DNA of 61,394 nt from Paramacrobiotus metropolitanus (taxonomy: Eukaryota > Tardigrada > Eutardigrada > Parachela > Macrobiotidae): NCBI RefSeq assembly GCF_019649055.1, contig NW_026570525.1:1-61394 (forward strand), written 5' to 3'. The notes beneath the pieces are model-generated. The model made no database searches and was not told the DNA's origin. It worked only from the letters and a program-made list of their open reading frames with translations. The translations under genes were made by a program, and so were the position numbers. The stretch's first letter is position 1, and every line of letters starts with the position of its first letter. Positions 1 to 10,750 of the stretch are shown one piece after another.

Positions 1-1658
1 TCCTCGTTGACATTACTTCCCTTTCTTTTTCTCCGATCTTTTCGATAAAATCCTTTGATAAAGTCTTTTCTTTCTTTGTTATTCATCAAGCTATAGTTGA
101 AATCCTCCCTTTTAGGATAGGGAATAATTTTGCCAAAATTTTCTGGGCGATTGACCGGATGAGGGAATTTACCTTTTTGCTCTGTCGCTCCAAGCGAGCC
201 CAAGCGTCGAGATAGGGATTGTAATTTAAAGTATCACGAAATTTTTATGCAAATTCAAGTACATCCAGTTGCATAATTTTGAGCCGTTCATTATGAGCTT
301 TGGAACTATCCATTTTTTAATAACCATTTCAGAACAAAAAAAACCGTCGAACGCCCGAAGGTTGTGGGCCAAGACATAAAGTTTTTAAATGATCCGGAAA
401 ACAAAAATCGCAAAATTCTGTTGTTATATCCCGGCCGATATCGGACGAGTCGGCAGGAAAAATCCATTCCTGGCCGTTGTCGTTTTGGATAACGGCCAGG
501 TTCAGAATAAAGTGCCGTTCCGGACGCGGTAAGTCTCAAAATCGAAATAGAGAAACTGGGCCTGTTCGTGCTTTTCGAGATCCTGGTGTCGGGACTGGGC
601 TCAATGTAGCAAACATGGTCATTTGTTACGTGTTCTTTGCACACCGTGCAAAAATCTCACCGCGTGGTCCGTGGTACGAAAAGCTCTGGAGACAAATGAT
701 TGGCAAGATGAACAGACAAATAGCGTTTGACATACCGTATCGTTTCTCCCGAGCCAGCAGCGCGGTGATGATTGAAACACTCTTCACCGTTAAATGTTCG
801 GCAGCAGTCCGAACAGTATATTCTATCTTCTCAGGATTACATTCAGATCGCAGGCATTGTTTGCAACGGTATTGGCATCGATGGCGATTTTATGATCGTA
901 TCCGCGACTGCAACGGTCGCACCAGTATGATGTTTTGAACCAAGCCGGCAGGCTTTTCAAGACATCAAAATGGTTATATGATGTAACAGACGAATCTTTT
1001 TTTCGGCATATTCGCCGGCATAGACAATCGTATTGAGGTGGTCGACGCTCGTTATCAGGATTTGGTAGTCCGGTAAGGCCATTTGAAACTGTTGAACGTC
1101 TTCCAAAGTATATTGTCGAAGTTCTAGTCCTGCGCTAGCAATGAGTTCGTTGCCATTTTTGTCTGCAGCGTTCTGTCGGAAGCCGTACAGAGTCCTTTGG
1201 TGCGATACAAGCATCTGTACAGCGGTATATTATCATCTGCGAGGGCCTTAGCTATAACAAGCGCACGAGCCAGACAGAGGTTGTCTGAATTACGCACAGG
1301 TATTACGCTCCTCATGGTCTCCAGCTTTTGCGCAATAATAAAGGAACATCGTATCGACAGGATCAGCGGGAAGGTTGGAATGGTGAATTTCCAGCTCAAA
1401 AGAATCATCCAGTACAAATTCTTGGTTTGAATTGAGTACGCGGGAAACTTCTTTCATCAATCGCGCAACGGTTAACTGATCACGACGAATGAAAGGTGTG
1501 TGAATAGGGTACGAGAGGTGACGGCTATGCAACTTGATTCTTACCCGTTCGTGATCTGGGATGTCAGTAAGGATTTCATTTAAGATTTCGTTCAAAATGG
1601 CTGTTATGACATCAGGAATCTCAGCAAAGGAATATGATTGAGCTGATGAACTTTGCAA
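1..1658 (-). pseudogene. Protein-primed DNA polymerase B, N-terminal and exonuclease part, frame-broken and truncated by window edge
   Basis: Replicative polymerase of Polintons, which uses a terminal protein as primer. Reading the minus strand from 1658, the N-terminal region is open to about 1290. A conserved segment with RNSDNLCLARAL follows near 1250-1300, then a zinc-finger-like segment with SYWCDRCSRGYDHK near 880-930. Exonuclease motif I (FDFET) lies near 530-552 and exonuclease motif II (LAHNLRAFDG) near 346-372. A family-typical segment containing KGKFPHPVNRPENFG lies near 130-180. These pieces sit in all three minus frames, so several single-base breaks separate them. The polymerase palm motifs would lie left of position 1 and are not seen. 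The order of motifs, not any single match, makes the call firm. Confidence 0.85.
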
Positions 1659-1915
1659 GCAAATCTTTTACGTCATCTGATAACGGCGGTTGTAAAAATC
1701 ATTTATCGGTTTCAACACAAAAAGTTCTTTATATGAAGCGGGTCTTCGGTAACATCGTCATCATTAACAGCATTAGTATCGTTATCATTATCAGAATCAA
1801 TTAAATCAGCAGCAGCATCAGCAACTATGCGAGGCATTTTCGCAAGCAGAAAGGTCACAGCAACTGGTTCTTAATGACAGAAAAGTGTTCCTGACACTGC
1901 TTTACAAATTCTAAC

Positions 1916-2414
1916 TCATGACATATCAACACAATTTTTTATGGTATCGCCAGATCTGATACGTACAGACATGGCTGAGTCATCGGAGGCAGTCGTAGTA
2001 CGGTTTTCATGAACAAAAGCTGCTTGGGTATTGGACGTGGTGTCGATAATGCACCACGATAGGGTTTCCGGATGCGCATTGGCGGTGGAGGCGGAGACTG
2101 TTTTTTGGCGGTATTTTGCAAAAGCAGGCGTATTGGTCCATTCTATAATCTTTTCCAGAATATCCATTCCGACAACCAGTTCATTGCACCGTGTATTTTT
2201 ATGGCGGGCAATAACGAACTGTACGTTGGATTTTATACAACCGGTAGAAAGCCATGAAAGGATTATTGGATCCTTTTCTAACAAAGATGCTATACGCATC
2301 GCGGTACTGTGAATAACTTCGGAAGGTCCTATCGTCCCGTTTATCAGTAAAGGTCTGGTAGAGCCAGTCCACGGATTCAGCGTTTGCTAATCTGATACGT
2401 TTGGCAGATGGCAC
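1916..2414 (-). other. Unrecognised minus-strand reading frames inside the Polinton
   Basis: Two overlapping minus-strand frames (2414-2199 and 2299-1916) look more protein-like than the plus-strand frames over the same bases. They probably belong to one gene split by a frame break, since the first runs out where the second begins. I recognise no domain. The gene lies between the polymerase and the IAP-like gene and may join with the frames at 2440-3290, with an acidic/Ser-Pro-rich linker visible near 2520-2640. Function unknown. Confidence 0.35.
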
Positions 2415-2439
2415 GAGATACTGGTCCCCAGAATCCGCT

Positions 2440-3290
2440 GGCGCTGCAGTAACGTATCTACGAAGAAAATATTCAAAAAAGAGTTTAGGATCAGGATAAG
2501 AAACTTACTTTTGACGATGATGGAAGTGCAGATGTACTGGGTTCAACTTCAGCAGTTGGAGATGTAGTGGCACCAGAGAACGGAACGGAAAGCGGTGAAA
2601 CGAACGGCAATTGATCTGAGATAGGTAATGGATCGGGAAGTTGTTGGTCACCAGGGAGAGCTGTAGTGTTATGTGGCGACAGAATAATGTAGAGATGGCG
2701 CTGGTTGTAGTATTCGTAGCGCTATATATCCTTGCACTGGATCAATGCCTGCAACATCACTATATTTTGAAAAAAAGTTGCAAAACAAACAAAGCATCAG
2801 ACTCGCTTTTCAAGTCTTCCAGGCGGCCATATAATGGTGTTAAACGGAATATCTGGTCACCCACTGCAATATGAAAATGAAACTTGAGGCATATGTTGCT
2901 GCTGCTGCGCGGCGAAATAAAATTAGTGTAGATACCGTGGTGGCGGATTTCCGCACCAGTTGCTTCATCTATAAATTAAAGAAATGCTCAGCTCAAAAAT
3001 TCAGTGAACAGTGGTAAAAATAACTAAACCTTTAAAATCGGCTGAATGGGTGGTGGAGACCACGGGCTTGATTGAAAGTGTAGTTCTGGCTGTTGTTGTT
3101 GTGTTGTTGCGTTACTACAATAAATTGACATTTCAACAGCTGTACAAAAGTTTTCGCGTTTAATTATACCCAAAGCACTTGTTGCCGGAGTGGTAAGAAC
3201 ATTATAGTCCTGCAGCTGAATTTCCAAGTCACCTAAAACTTTATCCCAAGAGCCTCGCCATCAAAAGCATTAAGGTCATCCATTATCCAT
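2440..3290 (-). other. Unrecognised Gln/Pro-rich minus-strand gene fragments, spliced or frame-broken
   Basis: A minus-strand frame at 3227-3024 contains a run of glutamines followed by a Pro-rich stretch. A short frame beginning with an ATG at about 3285 (MDDLNAFDGEAL) precedes it in a different frame, and another coding-like segment follows at about 2960-2770 after a possible GT...AG gap at 3025-2970. The acidic/hydrophobic start plus Gln/Pro-rich tract would fit a transcription-factor activation region, but I recognise no DNA-binding domain. It may be one gene with 1916-2414. Identity unknown. Confidence 0.3.
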
Positions 3291-3419
3291 TACGTTTAAA
3301 GAATCCACAACAAATGAAAGCAAGTAGAGAAAAAAGGAAGCAGAATAAACGTATTGCAGTTATATAGTATCAGCAGAATGCAACTGCAACATTTGCAGTG
3401 CAACATTTTGTCACACACA

Positions 3420-4740
3420 ATTTTCCAGAACAGCAAAATGCATCAAGTAAAATAAAGTGACGTGACGGCTTCAACAGGCTGACGACAGTACGGGCAGAGC
3501 TTCCACGGTCTAGGGTCGCTTTGGCGCACTGTCCGCACATGACCAGATGTTTACACGGACTGATCAGCGTGTTGGCATACCGCGACAGACAGATTTTACA
3601 TTTCAACTGCTCAACGGTGCGGGCATCGTCTCCGACAGGTACTTCGGTGGCATAGTGCAAAAATGCTTTTGTTCCAGGAAATCGGCGTTATGGAACTCCA
3701 CCGCTTCTTCCAGTTCCTCCCAAAATAGAAACGACCCTTCTTTTTTAGCTTTAGCGGCATCAATTTGGTCTTGACTGAAGCCAACGAGCCGTGCTTTGTT
3801 TTCCAAAACAGTCATACCTACATAATATTATTATTAAAAACAAACTACACAAAAAGTAAAAGTGACAAACAGATCAAACACACCTTGTATTCCAATGTCG
3901 GTAACAGGGGACTTGCAAGCTCGTATAACATCGTTGATGAACCGTTTGCCTTTCACGTTCATCAGATATGCACAGGCTGGTGATTGGCGGGCATGTTCAA
4001 TCCATGGTTCCAGATCCAGCGGCAATCAGAAATGAAAACATAGCAGTAAAAACAGCGTACAGCATCCGGGCATACCGAAACACCCGGCACAGACCTGCAT
4101 AATAATAAAACCCATTGTCCTGTAAACAACGGGCGACCGGGCGCGAAGCGCTCCGGTCGACGTTGTTTATCCGGCTTACATTAGCCAAATGTGTCGGCGG
4201 CAACAGGGCCCCCACCCCTTCGCCTGGTTTAACTGTTCGACCAGTAATCGTAACCGTTGTTTTTTTTGTGTCGATCTGATAGCCAAAAAAATGCTTTGTT
4301 GTGAAGCTCACCGCAGTTGTAGAATCCAGCTTCGGCCAGTTTGTACACCAAGTGTTTTTTTGTCTTCGGGCCACGGTCTATCGTCAAGGAAAACGCCCGC
4401 GCATACATGGTGTTATACTTTGCGCAGTCAGGATTGTTTGGGGTGAATGGTTGTACTCAATGTTGTCCTGATCGTAATCCATCCGCACCCGTTGCATTCC
4501 ACCCACATCTGTGGAAGTTATCTTTAACCGCTTTGCCAAAGCATGGATTCTTGCACGGTGTGCGATAGATGCCCGTTAGACATGTTCCTCAATCTCACAG
4601 CAGTAAACGCAACGGATCTGGTGCTGGATCCCGTGCAGTACCAGCCCAGTTCGGCGTACTCTTTCGCCACTTCCAGTGTAATTTTACCCCACAACCACGA
4701 AATGTTTCAATGCGATTCTCAACACTTTCGGCTGGATAGC
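3420..4740 (-). pseudogene. Inhibitor-of-apoptosis-like protein (BIR repeats plus RING), frame-broken
   Basis: IAP proteins bind caspases through BIR zinc domains and act as RING E3 ubiquitin ligases. On the minus strand, the end of a BIR is clear near 4020-3930 (EPWIEHARQSPACAYL). The start of the same repeat is near 4120-4090 (LQDNGFYYYAG), with its CFYC-type zinc ligands in another frame between them. A more degraded first BIR-like segment is seen near 4690-4560. The C-terminal RING has CKICL at about 3605, SPCKHLVMCGQC near 3550, and the final CPYCRQP near 3490 in a shifted frame. At least three single-base breaks disrupt the gene. BIR-BIR-RING order is typical of insect and viral IAPs. 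Capture from a host is an inference. Confidence 0.75.
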
Positions 4741-4799
4741 GCGGATCCCCACGAGGGCCAAAGCACTTGCAAAACCGTCCATTGTTCGGTTAGCGTGTA

Positions 4800-5009
4800 G
4801 CCGTGCGTACGTGCGTGTGTGCTCTATACTCTACGGTTTTATAAAGCTCAGTGTGAACAGCAAAATGCTGAGCAACAATTTGCTGAACCGGATTTTGTGG
4901 TCAGGGTGTTTAGAGTATTTGATTAATATAAATACAGGCTTCTAATTCCAACTCGTTTTCATTATTCTTCCTGACACTTTTGTTAGTCTACCTTTTCTTC
5001 TGATATACC
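4800..5009. promoter_or_regulatory. Divergent promoter region with TATA-like boxes
   Basis: This gap separates the minus-strand IAP-like gene from the plus-strand gene starting at 5010. A TATAAATA box lies at 4927-4934, 76 nt before the plus-strand ATG. A second, nearly palindromic TTTATAAA near 4838-4845 could serve the minus strand. The spacing suits a bidirectional promoter. No transcription data are available, so this is inferred from sequence only. Confidence 0.45.
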
Positions 5010-6129
5010 ATGACTGGTCTACCTCCTGCCAAACGCGGTTTCGTACCCGATAAAACGGATCTTGTTGGGAAGCAAAGCGCAAGTTTGCGAGCGGAAAGAT
5101 CGCTTTCCACTATGAAGGATTCCCCACCATGAAGTTCGGGTACGACAAGTTCATCTGCACCCGCATCAACAGTGACACCCAGGCCTTGGAGTTCATTATT
5201 GGCGACTTTACGACTGCCAATCCTCCTGGACCAGCTGCAGAAATGGACGCTGGGAGAGAAACACATTTTCTCACCAATGACCAGTTCATGCGCCTCGTTG
5301 GACTCATCTACAACAACATTACGACTTTAATCCGGGACCCACAGCTAACCAGCGGTAACCTGTCCACCCTGTTTCACCTCGGAAACGACGTCTACTTTGT
5401 GTGGTCAAGCTATGACAGTGTAGCGCTGGCCAATATCCGCCAGTTCTGCAAGAGAGCAACGGCGACATGCAGGCCACCAAGAATGGTGTTTCTTTTGGGA
5501 TAAAGTCGTTTGAATCGCTTCGTACCACCATCCAAGACCTGTCAATGTTCAAGGACATCAATGCTTTGCTGAAAGCACGTGGCTCGCTGGTGATTCACAA
5601 CGAACCAACGGCAGCGGATTTCTCAAGCCTGCTGGCTGGCCTGCCGTTCACCATGTATGGTATGTGGCTTGACCGTCTGCACGAGAACTGTGCACGTTGC
5701 GGGAAATGGTAACGTTGTTTACACAACCGACTGTTCGTGAAGCCAGTCATGCCTGTGAATGGGGATTGGGCACACTGAATCTAACGGAAGAAATGATGAA
5801 CGACATCATTACCGAGCTTGGAAATGGCAAACGTCTTATTGGCATGATGTTGTTACTGCGTCCTTGGGGGCCAACTTGATTTGACGACATTTTGGGTTTT
5901 AACGCCAAACAGTTTTGGACCAGCACAAGGATACCCTGTGGGAGTCTGTCAAGCGTATTGCCATGGAAAAGCTGAAGATTACGGAGATTGGAGACGGAAG
6001 ATGAAACTACCTATCGAAGTCAACCAGGCCCAGGAAGGAACAGCGGCAACGGTGGTGAAGACGGTAGTGTCTAAGACGACGGAAACGTTTGCGCTTTGTG
6101 TTACGGTAAACATGACTGTGTTACCATAA
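5010..6129 (+). pseudogene. PC4/Sub1-like repeated-domain protein, frame-broken
   Basis: The frame opens at 5010 (MTGLPPAKRGFVPDKTD), shifts near 5100, and continues in the open frame 5129-5503, then in 5467-5712 and further short frames to about 6129. Two segments resemble the PC4/Sub1 fold (single-stranded DNA binding and transcription coactivation). The first has MKFGYDKFICTRI followed later by LTNDQFMRLVGLIYNNI. The second has ANIRQFC, then TKNGVSFGIKSFESLR, which parallels the PC4 pattern IREY...G...KKGISL...W..L. The match is by pattern only. The gene is plus strand, against the flanking genes, and converges on the protease. It could act as a replication SSB or as a transcription factor; both are inference. 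Confidence 0.4.
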
Positions 6130-6285
6130 AAATTTGAAATGTAAAACGCGAAAAAAACAGTGCTGATTGCTTCTACTTCTACCTCAGGGACATAAAATGT
6201 GAAATGTAAAACCCAAAAAAATCTGCTGCTTTTTTATTTTATTCAAGTTCTGCATACATTGCTGTGTTCATGTTAAAGTGATTGT

Positions 6286-6717
6286 TTACCCATTGACAAA
6301 CCATTGCATCATTGTTTGCGTAATTTTTTGTGAAATAATGAATAATGTCTTTATATGATTCTCCGCTGGCGCGCTTATAAATAAAAAAATGCAAAATTGA
6401 CCGCAGACTGTCGAAAACGTTTGTTGTATACGTTCCATTTGATAAACAACATGTAAATCAGTTAACCATTCTCTGATCTCGTCAAAATACTCCACAGATC
6501 GTCCGTACGAGTCAAAAAACTCGATGGACGACGGCTCGCTCTGATAGAATGCTAGCCAGTGTTCACCAGAACCACTGGATTTGTCCGTGTTGACGATGTA
6601 GGCGGCAGGTAAAACATTGGACAGTTCGGGAAGTGTATCCCGGGCATAAACTCCTCGAAATATCCTCTCAGTTTTTGGATTTTGGCAAAGTAGCTTTGTT
6701 ATTGTTCGATTATCCAT
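6286..6717 (-). pseudogene. Adenain-like cysteine protease, C-terminus frame-shifted
   Basis: Capsid-maturation protease of the adenovirus/Polinton type (C5/Ulp1-like fold). The 143-residue frame shows the catalytic order His (GEHWLAFY), Asp (FFDSYG) and Cys (VCGQFCIFL). Just after the cysteine, a run of seven T/A bases at about 6385-6391 marks a frame change. The open frame then ends with an unrelated-looking tail, while a neighbouring frame carries a family-like tail. The core is therefore intact and the last 40 or so residues are altered. The start ATG at 6717 gives a normal N-terminus. It sits directly downstream of the capsid gene, as usual in these elements. Confidence 0.8.
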
Positions 6718-6734
6718 TTTAGTTAATTGGTAAA

Positions 6735-8101
6735 GTCACAAATTAGCTGACGGAAGTTGTTAATTTCTATTACCGCGTCAAACGTAAGAAACGTGACCAT
6801 GATCGTGGGCTGCTTGAGCGGTTGGTTGAAGACTACTCGGATGCCTAAATTACCTGACGGATTAGACTTAGAGGGCCGAGTCCGGTCCCCTGGCGTCAAA
6901 TCAAAGCCGTAAATACAAAATCCGTTTGCATACTCGTCGCGATTAAAGGCAAGGCGCCAAAGGACTGTTACGCCGTCCTAAAGTTTCTAGCAGACCATCA
7001 TAGCACTCCAAATAATTACCGTTTGCATAATCCGGCTCGTACGGCCGATTAGGAAAAGACTGTCCATCAACTTCGACGCTGATTTGAGACAAATTAAAGT
7101 GTTGAAAATTGAATGGATTTGTCTTTTCGTGCCGTTAAATGCATCCGCTGCGACAAAAGCCACAAAAGCACCTTGGGGACTTGACCAATGTGTATGTTAT
7201 TAAAAACAGTGCTTTGTATGTTGGCAGGTAATTCGATCAGGCGCATCAGAACACGTTCTATAGGATATTTTGCTGTTGTGGTTAATAACCGCTTGCTTAT
7301 AGCATTCATGTATTCTGGAACCCTGTAATAGCAATACATTAGATTTTTTATGAAATTTTCAAATTTTTCTACTGCTTACCAACATAACGGCGAACAAAAA
7401 TTCTTGGATTGCGTATGAACAATTTAAATTCGTCCTGCGCCGGATTCGCAAAATCACGAAGATAGAATTCGGTTTATGTAAAACAAAGCGTATTTGTAAC
7501 GGAACACCAGTTATCAAGGCTTGTCTTGCATGAAAATATCCGAAAACAATTTCCGCTTAAAGGAATGTATTCATGTTTTGCGAAAAGCCTGAGTCGAGAC
7601 TGTTCGGCTGAGTTGTTAACAGAATCTTCAAAACTTCCAGCGACATCCAAGTAAAAGCCACAGGATGTTAGCTGTGTATTATCGCCTCTTGTGTAATTTA
7701 GCAAGCACTCAAACATTGCTCTGTATGGATAATAGATTGCGCAGTCGCTGACCAATCGGTTAGCAACCGAAACGAACTGATTGAAACATTGAGTGAATCA
7801 AATTATTTACAGGAGCACAGGTATCCGTCGCTTTGATTCGCTCCCAACTACCATCAGCAATCCTTTTTTTCAATGCTACTTCTAATTCTATGCTTAAGTC
7901 CGGTAAAGAAACCATGGCGTTTGATGAAGGAGCTATATAAAAGTTTATGTCACCACCCGCCGGAATATTTTCCGGAATGGCGGCTGTGGGGCCGATTCTT
8001 TCTTCTTCTGTCCGGAATCGGTCCGCAAACGAAGGCGGTATGGCAAAAATGTGCGATTCTGCAGCAATGGCAGGTTCTGACCCTTCGATTATGGAAGTCA
8101 T
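6735..8101 (-). pseudogene. Polinton major capsid protein (double jelly-roll), frame-broken
   Basis: The minus-strand frame at 8101-7760 contains FYIAPSSNAMVSLPDLSIEL and then APVNNLIHSMFQSV, the N-terminal signature of the C. elegans F54H12.2-like family regarded as the Polinton major capsid protein. The frame at 7755-7474 carries YPYRAMFECLLNYTRG. The frame at 7339-7094 carries KYPIERVLMRLIELP and IHIGQVPKVLL, and the last part (about 6960-6735) has FDLTPGDRTRPS. These follow the family order from N- to C-terminus over about 455 codons, but in different frames, so the gene is interrupted at least three times. It assembles the icosahedral shell in related viruses. Confidence 0.75.
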
Positions 8102-8103
8102 TT

Positions 8104-8526
8104 CTAAATATAATCAGGAAGATCAAATGGTGGGACACGGCGAATTTTGGTAGTGCGTTTCCGCTTCGGTGGCTTCTTTAATACCCCTTTTCTTCCTTTT
8201 TTACCGCCGCTAGATGTTTGTTGAGTTGGTGCGAGAACTTGGGCGATTTTGTTGCCCACAGATTTTGCAGCTTCATGTACCGCTGTACTAGCTGCTTCTT
8301 TTAAGTGAGGCGTAGCAGCTGCTAATGCGGCTTGTGCCTGCGGCGCTGCCGCCCTTACAACTGGTGCAACAAAACGAGCAACCTTGGAAAATACTGCGCA
8401 GAAAACTACCAAAACCTCCACCGTTTTGATAGCTTCCACGATATCGAACAAATCCGCTCCCCAGCTGTGTATGACCCAGTAAATCATCAAATAATCCTGG
8501 ATCAGGCGAAAAGCTTTATATCCCAT
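8104..8526 (-). CDS. Small basic core-like protein (pVI/pX-like candidate)
   Basis: An uninterrupted 140-residue frame. The N-terminal 55 residues are hydrophobic and aromatic (MGYKAFRLIQDYLMIYWVIH), the middle is an Ala-rich helix, and the C-terminus is strongly basic (KKGRKGVLKKPPKRKRTTK). This architecture recalls adenovirus core or membrane-lytic proteins and the small basic proteins next to the capsid gene in adintoviruses. The assignment rests on composition and position, not motif identity. It is tightly packed between the conserved structural gene (2-nt gap) and the capsid gene (2-nt gap), suggesting a shared late transcript. Confidence 0.6.
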   Translation of the reverse strand: MGYKAFRLIQDYLMIYWVIHSWGADLFDIVEAIKTVEVLVVFCAVFSKVARFVAPVVRAAAPQAQAALAAATPHLKEAASTAVHEAAKSVGNKIAQVLAPTQQTSSGGKKGRKGVLKKPPKRKRTTKIRRVPPFDLPDYI

Positions 8527-8528
8527 TT

Positions 8529-9677
8529 TCAGTATCTTGCCGGTCGGAAATGGAGCTTCACCATCGATTTTCCTGTTGCGAATTTAGCGTTGTCTCCGAG
8601 ATCAGTGGCAATTGTTACTTCGATATTGTCGAAAATGGGTCGTAAAAGTGGAACATAATGAGGCATTTCAAAACGTTCCGTGATAATTTTGAAAGCCTCC
8701 GTTGCCTTAATAGGCACTGCTCTTAAAACTTGCGCATACGTGTCACCAAGCAAAGTAAAATCTGCAACATCGCAATAAATATATAAAGATTGGTTACCGA
8801 TCATGGCGTTTATAGCTTCCTGGGCAGTAAACAAAAATTTTGGATAATTATCGGTGCCGGCTTTGACTTTTTTCGTTCCGGTTGTTGAACGCTTTCTGAA
8901 ACGGACGTATTTTGTTTTGAACCGGTTCCTTCGGTATTTTTTTGATGACGGTAATTCTGTTTTTTCGCAGATATAGCTGTTGCTGCTGGCTGGCGCTGGT
9001 GTTTGCGCAGGCGGCGGTGGCGGTTGGGGCGTTGAAACTGTATTTGCTTTCGCAACTGTTTGTTGTCGAGCTTTCTTTTCCTTGAAAAATTCCTCCAGCT
9101 GATTTAAACCGTCAAAATTTTGCGCAAGGTCAACAATATTTGCAGGATCAGAATACGCAAACAGTTGTCGATGCTGACACCCCAATATGCGTTTCAGCAG
9201 TTCATTGTTAATAGCCAGAATAACGGTATTGGCATTAATTGCAATTTGCACTTTTTGATTGTTAGCTAGTAATTCAATTGAAAAGGCTCTCCTCTTTTTG
9301 GATTCTTGTCCTTTTGCCAAGAGGAGCTTCGGAATTTGCGAAGAAATTGTTGCAATGATTTGTTCGTTGGTATAATTACCGGCGTGTAAAGTAATGCGCT
9401 TTTTCTCAAATAGGAACTTTTCCAACCCTGTTTTAGCATCCGAATTTGATACAATATCGTAAACCTGCAAACAATCCATGGTCTGGTCTGTAGGGAGATT
9501 GTACATGGAATTTGGGTAATAGAGTTCGACAATTGCAACTTCCCATTTTCCAGACAATGAAATTGTTTTGCATAATTTGGTTTTCCAACTGGATGCAGTG
9601 TTATTCGAGTAAATATCTGTGCAAGCATCACTCGGCAATGTGATGTAAAATGGCTGTTGATATTGCAAGCTATTCAT
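8529..9677 (-). CDS. Conserved Polinton structural protein (minor capsid/penton candidate)
   Basis: A complete 382-residue frame. It starts MNSLQYQQPFYITLPSDACT and continues with WKTKLCKTISLSGKWEVAIV and ELYYPNSMYN. This start is recurrent in a protein family found beside the capsid gene of metazoan Polintons, where the pattern is TLPS...Y..NT...W.TKL...I.L.G.WEVAL.E..YP. The middle (about residues 195-275) is Pro/Lys-rich and low complexity, and the end is beta-rich. I believe it is virion-associated; whether it is the penton protein I cannot tell. It is one of the few full-length genes of the element, in contrast to its broken neighbours. Confidence 0.6.
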   Translation of the reverse strand: MNSLQYQQPFYITLPSDACTDIYSNNTASSWKTKLCKTISLSGKWEVAIVELYYPNSMYNLPTDQTMDCLQVYDIVSNSDAKTGLEKFLFEKKRITLHAGNYTNEQIIATISSQIPKLLLAKGQESKKRRAFSIELLANNQKVQIAINANTVILAINNELLKRILGCQHRQLFAYSDPANIVDLAQNFDGLNQLEEFFKEKKARQQTVAKANTVSTPQPPPPPAQTPAPASSNSYICEKTELPSSKKYRRNRFKTKYVRFRKRSTTGTKKVKAGTDNYPKFLFTAQEAINAMIGNQSLYIYCDVADFTLLGDTYAQVLRAVPIKATEAFKIITERFEMPHYVPLLRPIFDNIEVTIATDLGDNAKFATGKSMVKLHFRPARY

Positions 9678-9689
9678 TTTCTAATCCGC

Positions 9690-10530
9690 GTTAGCTCCCT
9701 TGCATAAAATTTTCCTACTATTGGTTCCTCTTTTTCATCCTCGAGCTGATACACTGGCTCCGGTGTATGTGGTATTACCTTTGCTATTCGAAAAGCTCCT
9801 CCTGAAAGTTTGTTTCAAAACCCTTTTCAAAGTCCTGCTTTTCTTTGCAATTCTGACGACATCTTTCACCTTAAATACTGGTTTCTTTTTTTTATGGTCT
9901 GTTTTCTCGTATAATCGATTAAACACAAGCAGGGAATTTTCTTCAGTTACATCCGCAGGACAAAAGCCATGTGAAGTGTGAGGAGTGTAATTATATGTCT
10001 TTACAATATTTTGTAGCCGATCGTAATATTTTGGAGATTTTCGACTAGTAAATAAGCGCCATATGCGCTCACGCAGCGTTCGAATAACGCGCTCCGCCAT
10101 CGAACATTTTATGTCATCGTTTTCCGAACTGAATAGCATAATTTCTTTCCGTTTGAGTAAATCCCTCACATTTTTATTGAAAATTCACGGCCTTTATCAG
10201 CCTGTATTTTGTCGAATGGACCCAGGCGTTCTAGTATTTTTTCCAGTGCTTTTGCCGTTGATAAACCATCTTTACACTTAATTAGCTCGCATTCTATTTT
10301 TTTAGAAAAACAATCAATAGCAACTAACACGTAGCCATAATTTTTGTTCCACTTTTGAACTTTTGCATATCCATCAAATCTACCTGGAGCTGGCTATTTT
10401 TTATTTAGGACGACCACCGGATTCCTGCGGAATTTTCGGTTGACAGGCTTATGTAAAGTGTAGGCATCGATCCCTTCAAGAATATTTTGGCTTTTTCCTT
10501 GGAAACATTTTCTGGAAGGTTCTTGTGAAA
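9690..10530 (-). pseudogene. Retroviral-type integrase of the Polinton, frame-broken
   Basis: The enzyme that inserts the element into chromosomal DNA. On the minus strand the N-terminal zinc-region end (DAYTLHKPVNRKFRRNPVVV) lies near 10470-10400. The DDE core follows, with DLMDMQK near 10375, a segment ending IDCFSKKIECELIK near 10330-10280, and QADKGREF near 10200. The open frame 10169-9735 carries the core end (MAERVIRTLRERIWRLFT, then YNYTPHTSHGFCPADV) and KVKDVVRI from the C-terminal SH3-like domain. The final piece (VYQLEDEKEEPIVGKFYAR) near 9745-9705 is in another frame. The order is correct but several frame changes interrupt it. Confidence 0.82.
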
Positions 10531-10560
10531 CCGCTCGAGCCCCCTAGGCTGCTCAGTGCA

Positions 10561-10749
10561 CTAGGATTGAGATAGTGCTGGTCCATCGGAAACAGGCTGA
10601 GTAATTTTAGGTACCTCGTTGGCTTTATCACCAGCTTTAGACGAATCTTCTATTTTATTTTCGTCACTGTCATCAGAACAGCAAGAAGAAACACAATTCA
10701 ATTTCATCCCTTGTCCAAAATTTAGATTTACCGGCACACAACCCGACAT
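10561..10749 (-). CDS. Small hypothetical protein, 62 residues
   Basis: Open frame between the 212-codon gene and the integrase, one base after the former. It is hydrophilic and acidic/Ser-rich after a Cys-containing start (MSGCVPVNLNFGQGMKLNC). No family recognised. It could also be a 3' extension of the upstream gene after a frame change. Reported because the spacing matches the tight packing of the element. Confidence 0.35.
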   Translation of the reverse strand: MSGCVPVNLNFGQGMKLNCVSSCCSDDSDENKIEDSSKAGDKANEVPKITQPVSDGPALSQS

Positions 10750-10750
10750 T

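Noticed and set aside
477-938. 153-codon plus-strand frame
   Set aside because: Opposite strand carries polymerase motifs in the expected order; this is a shadow.
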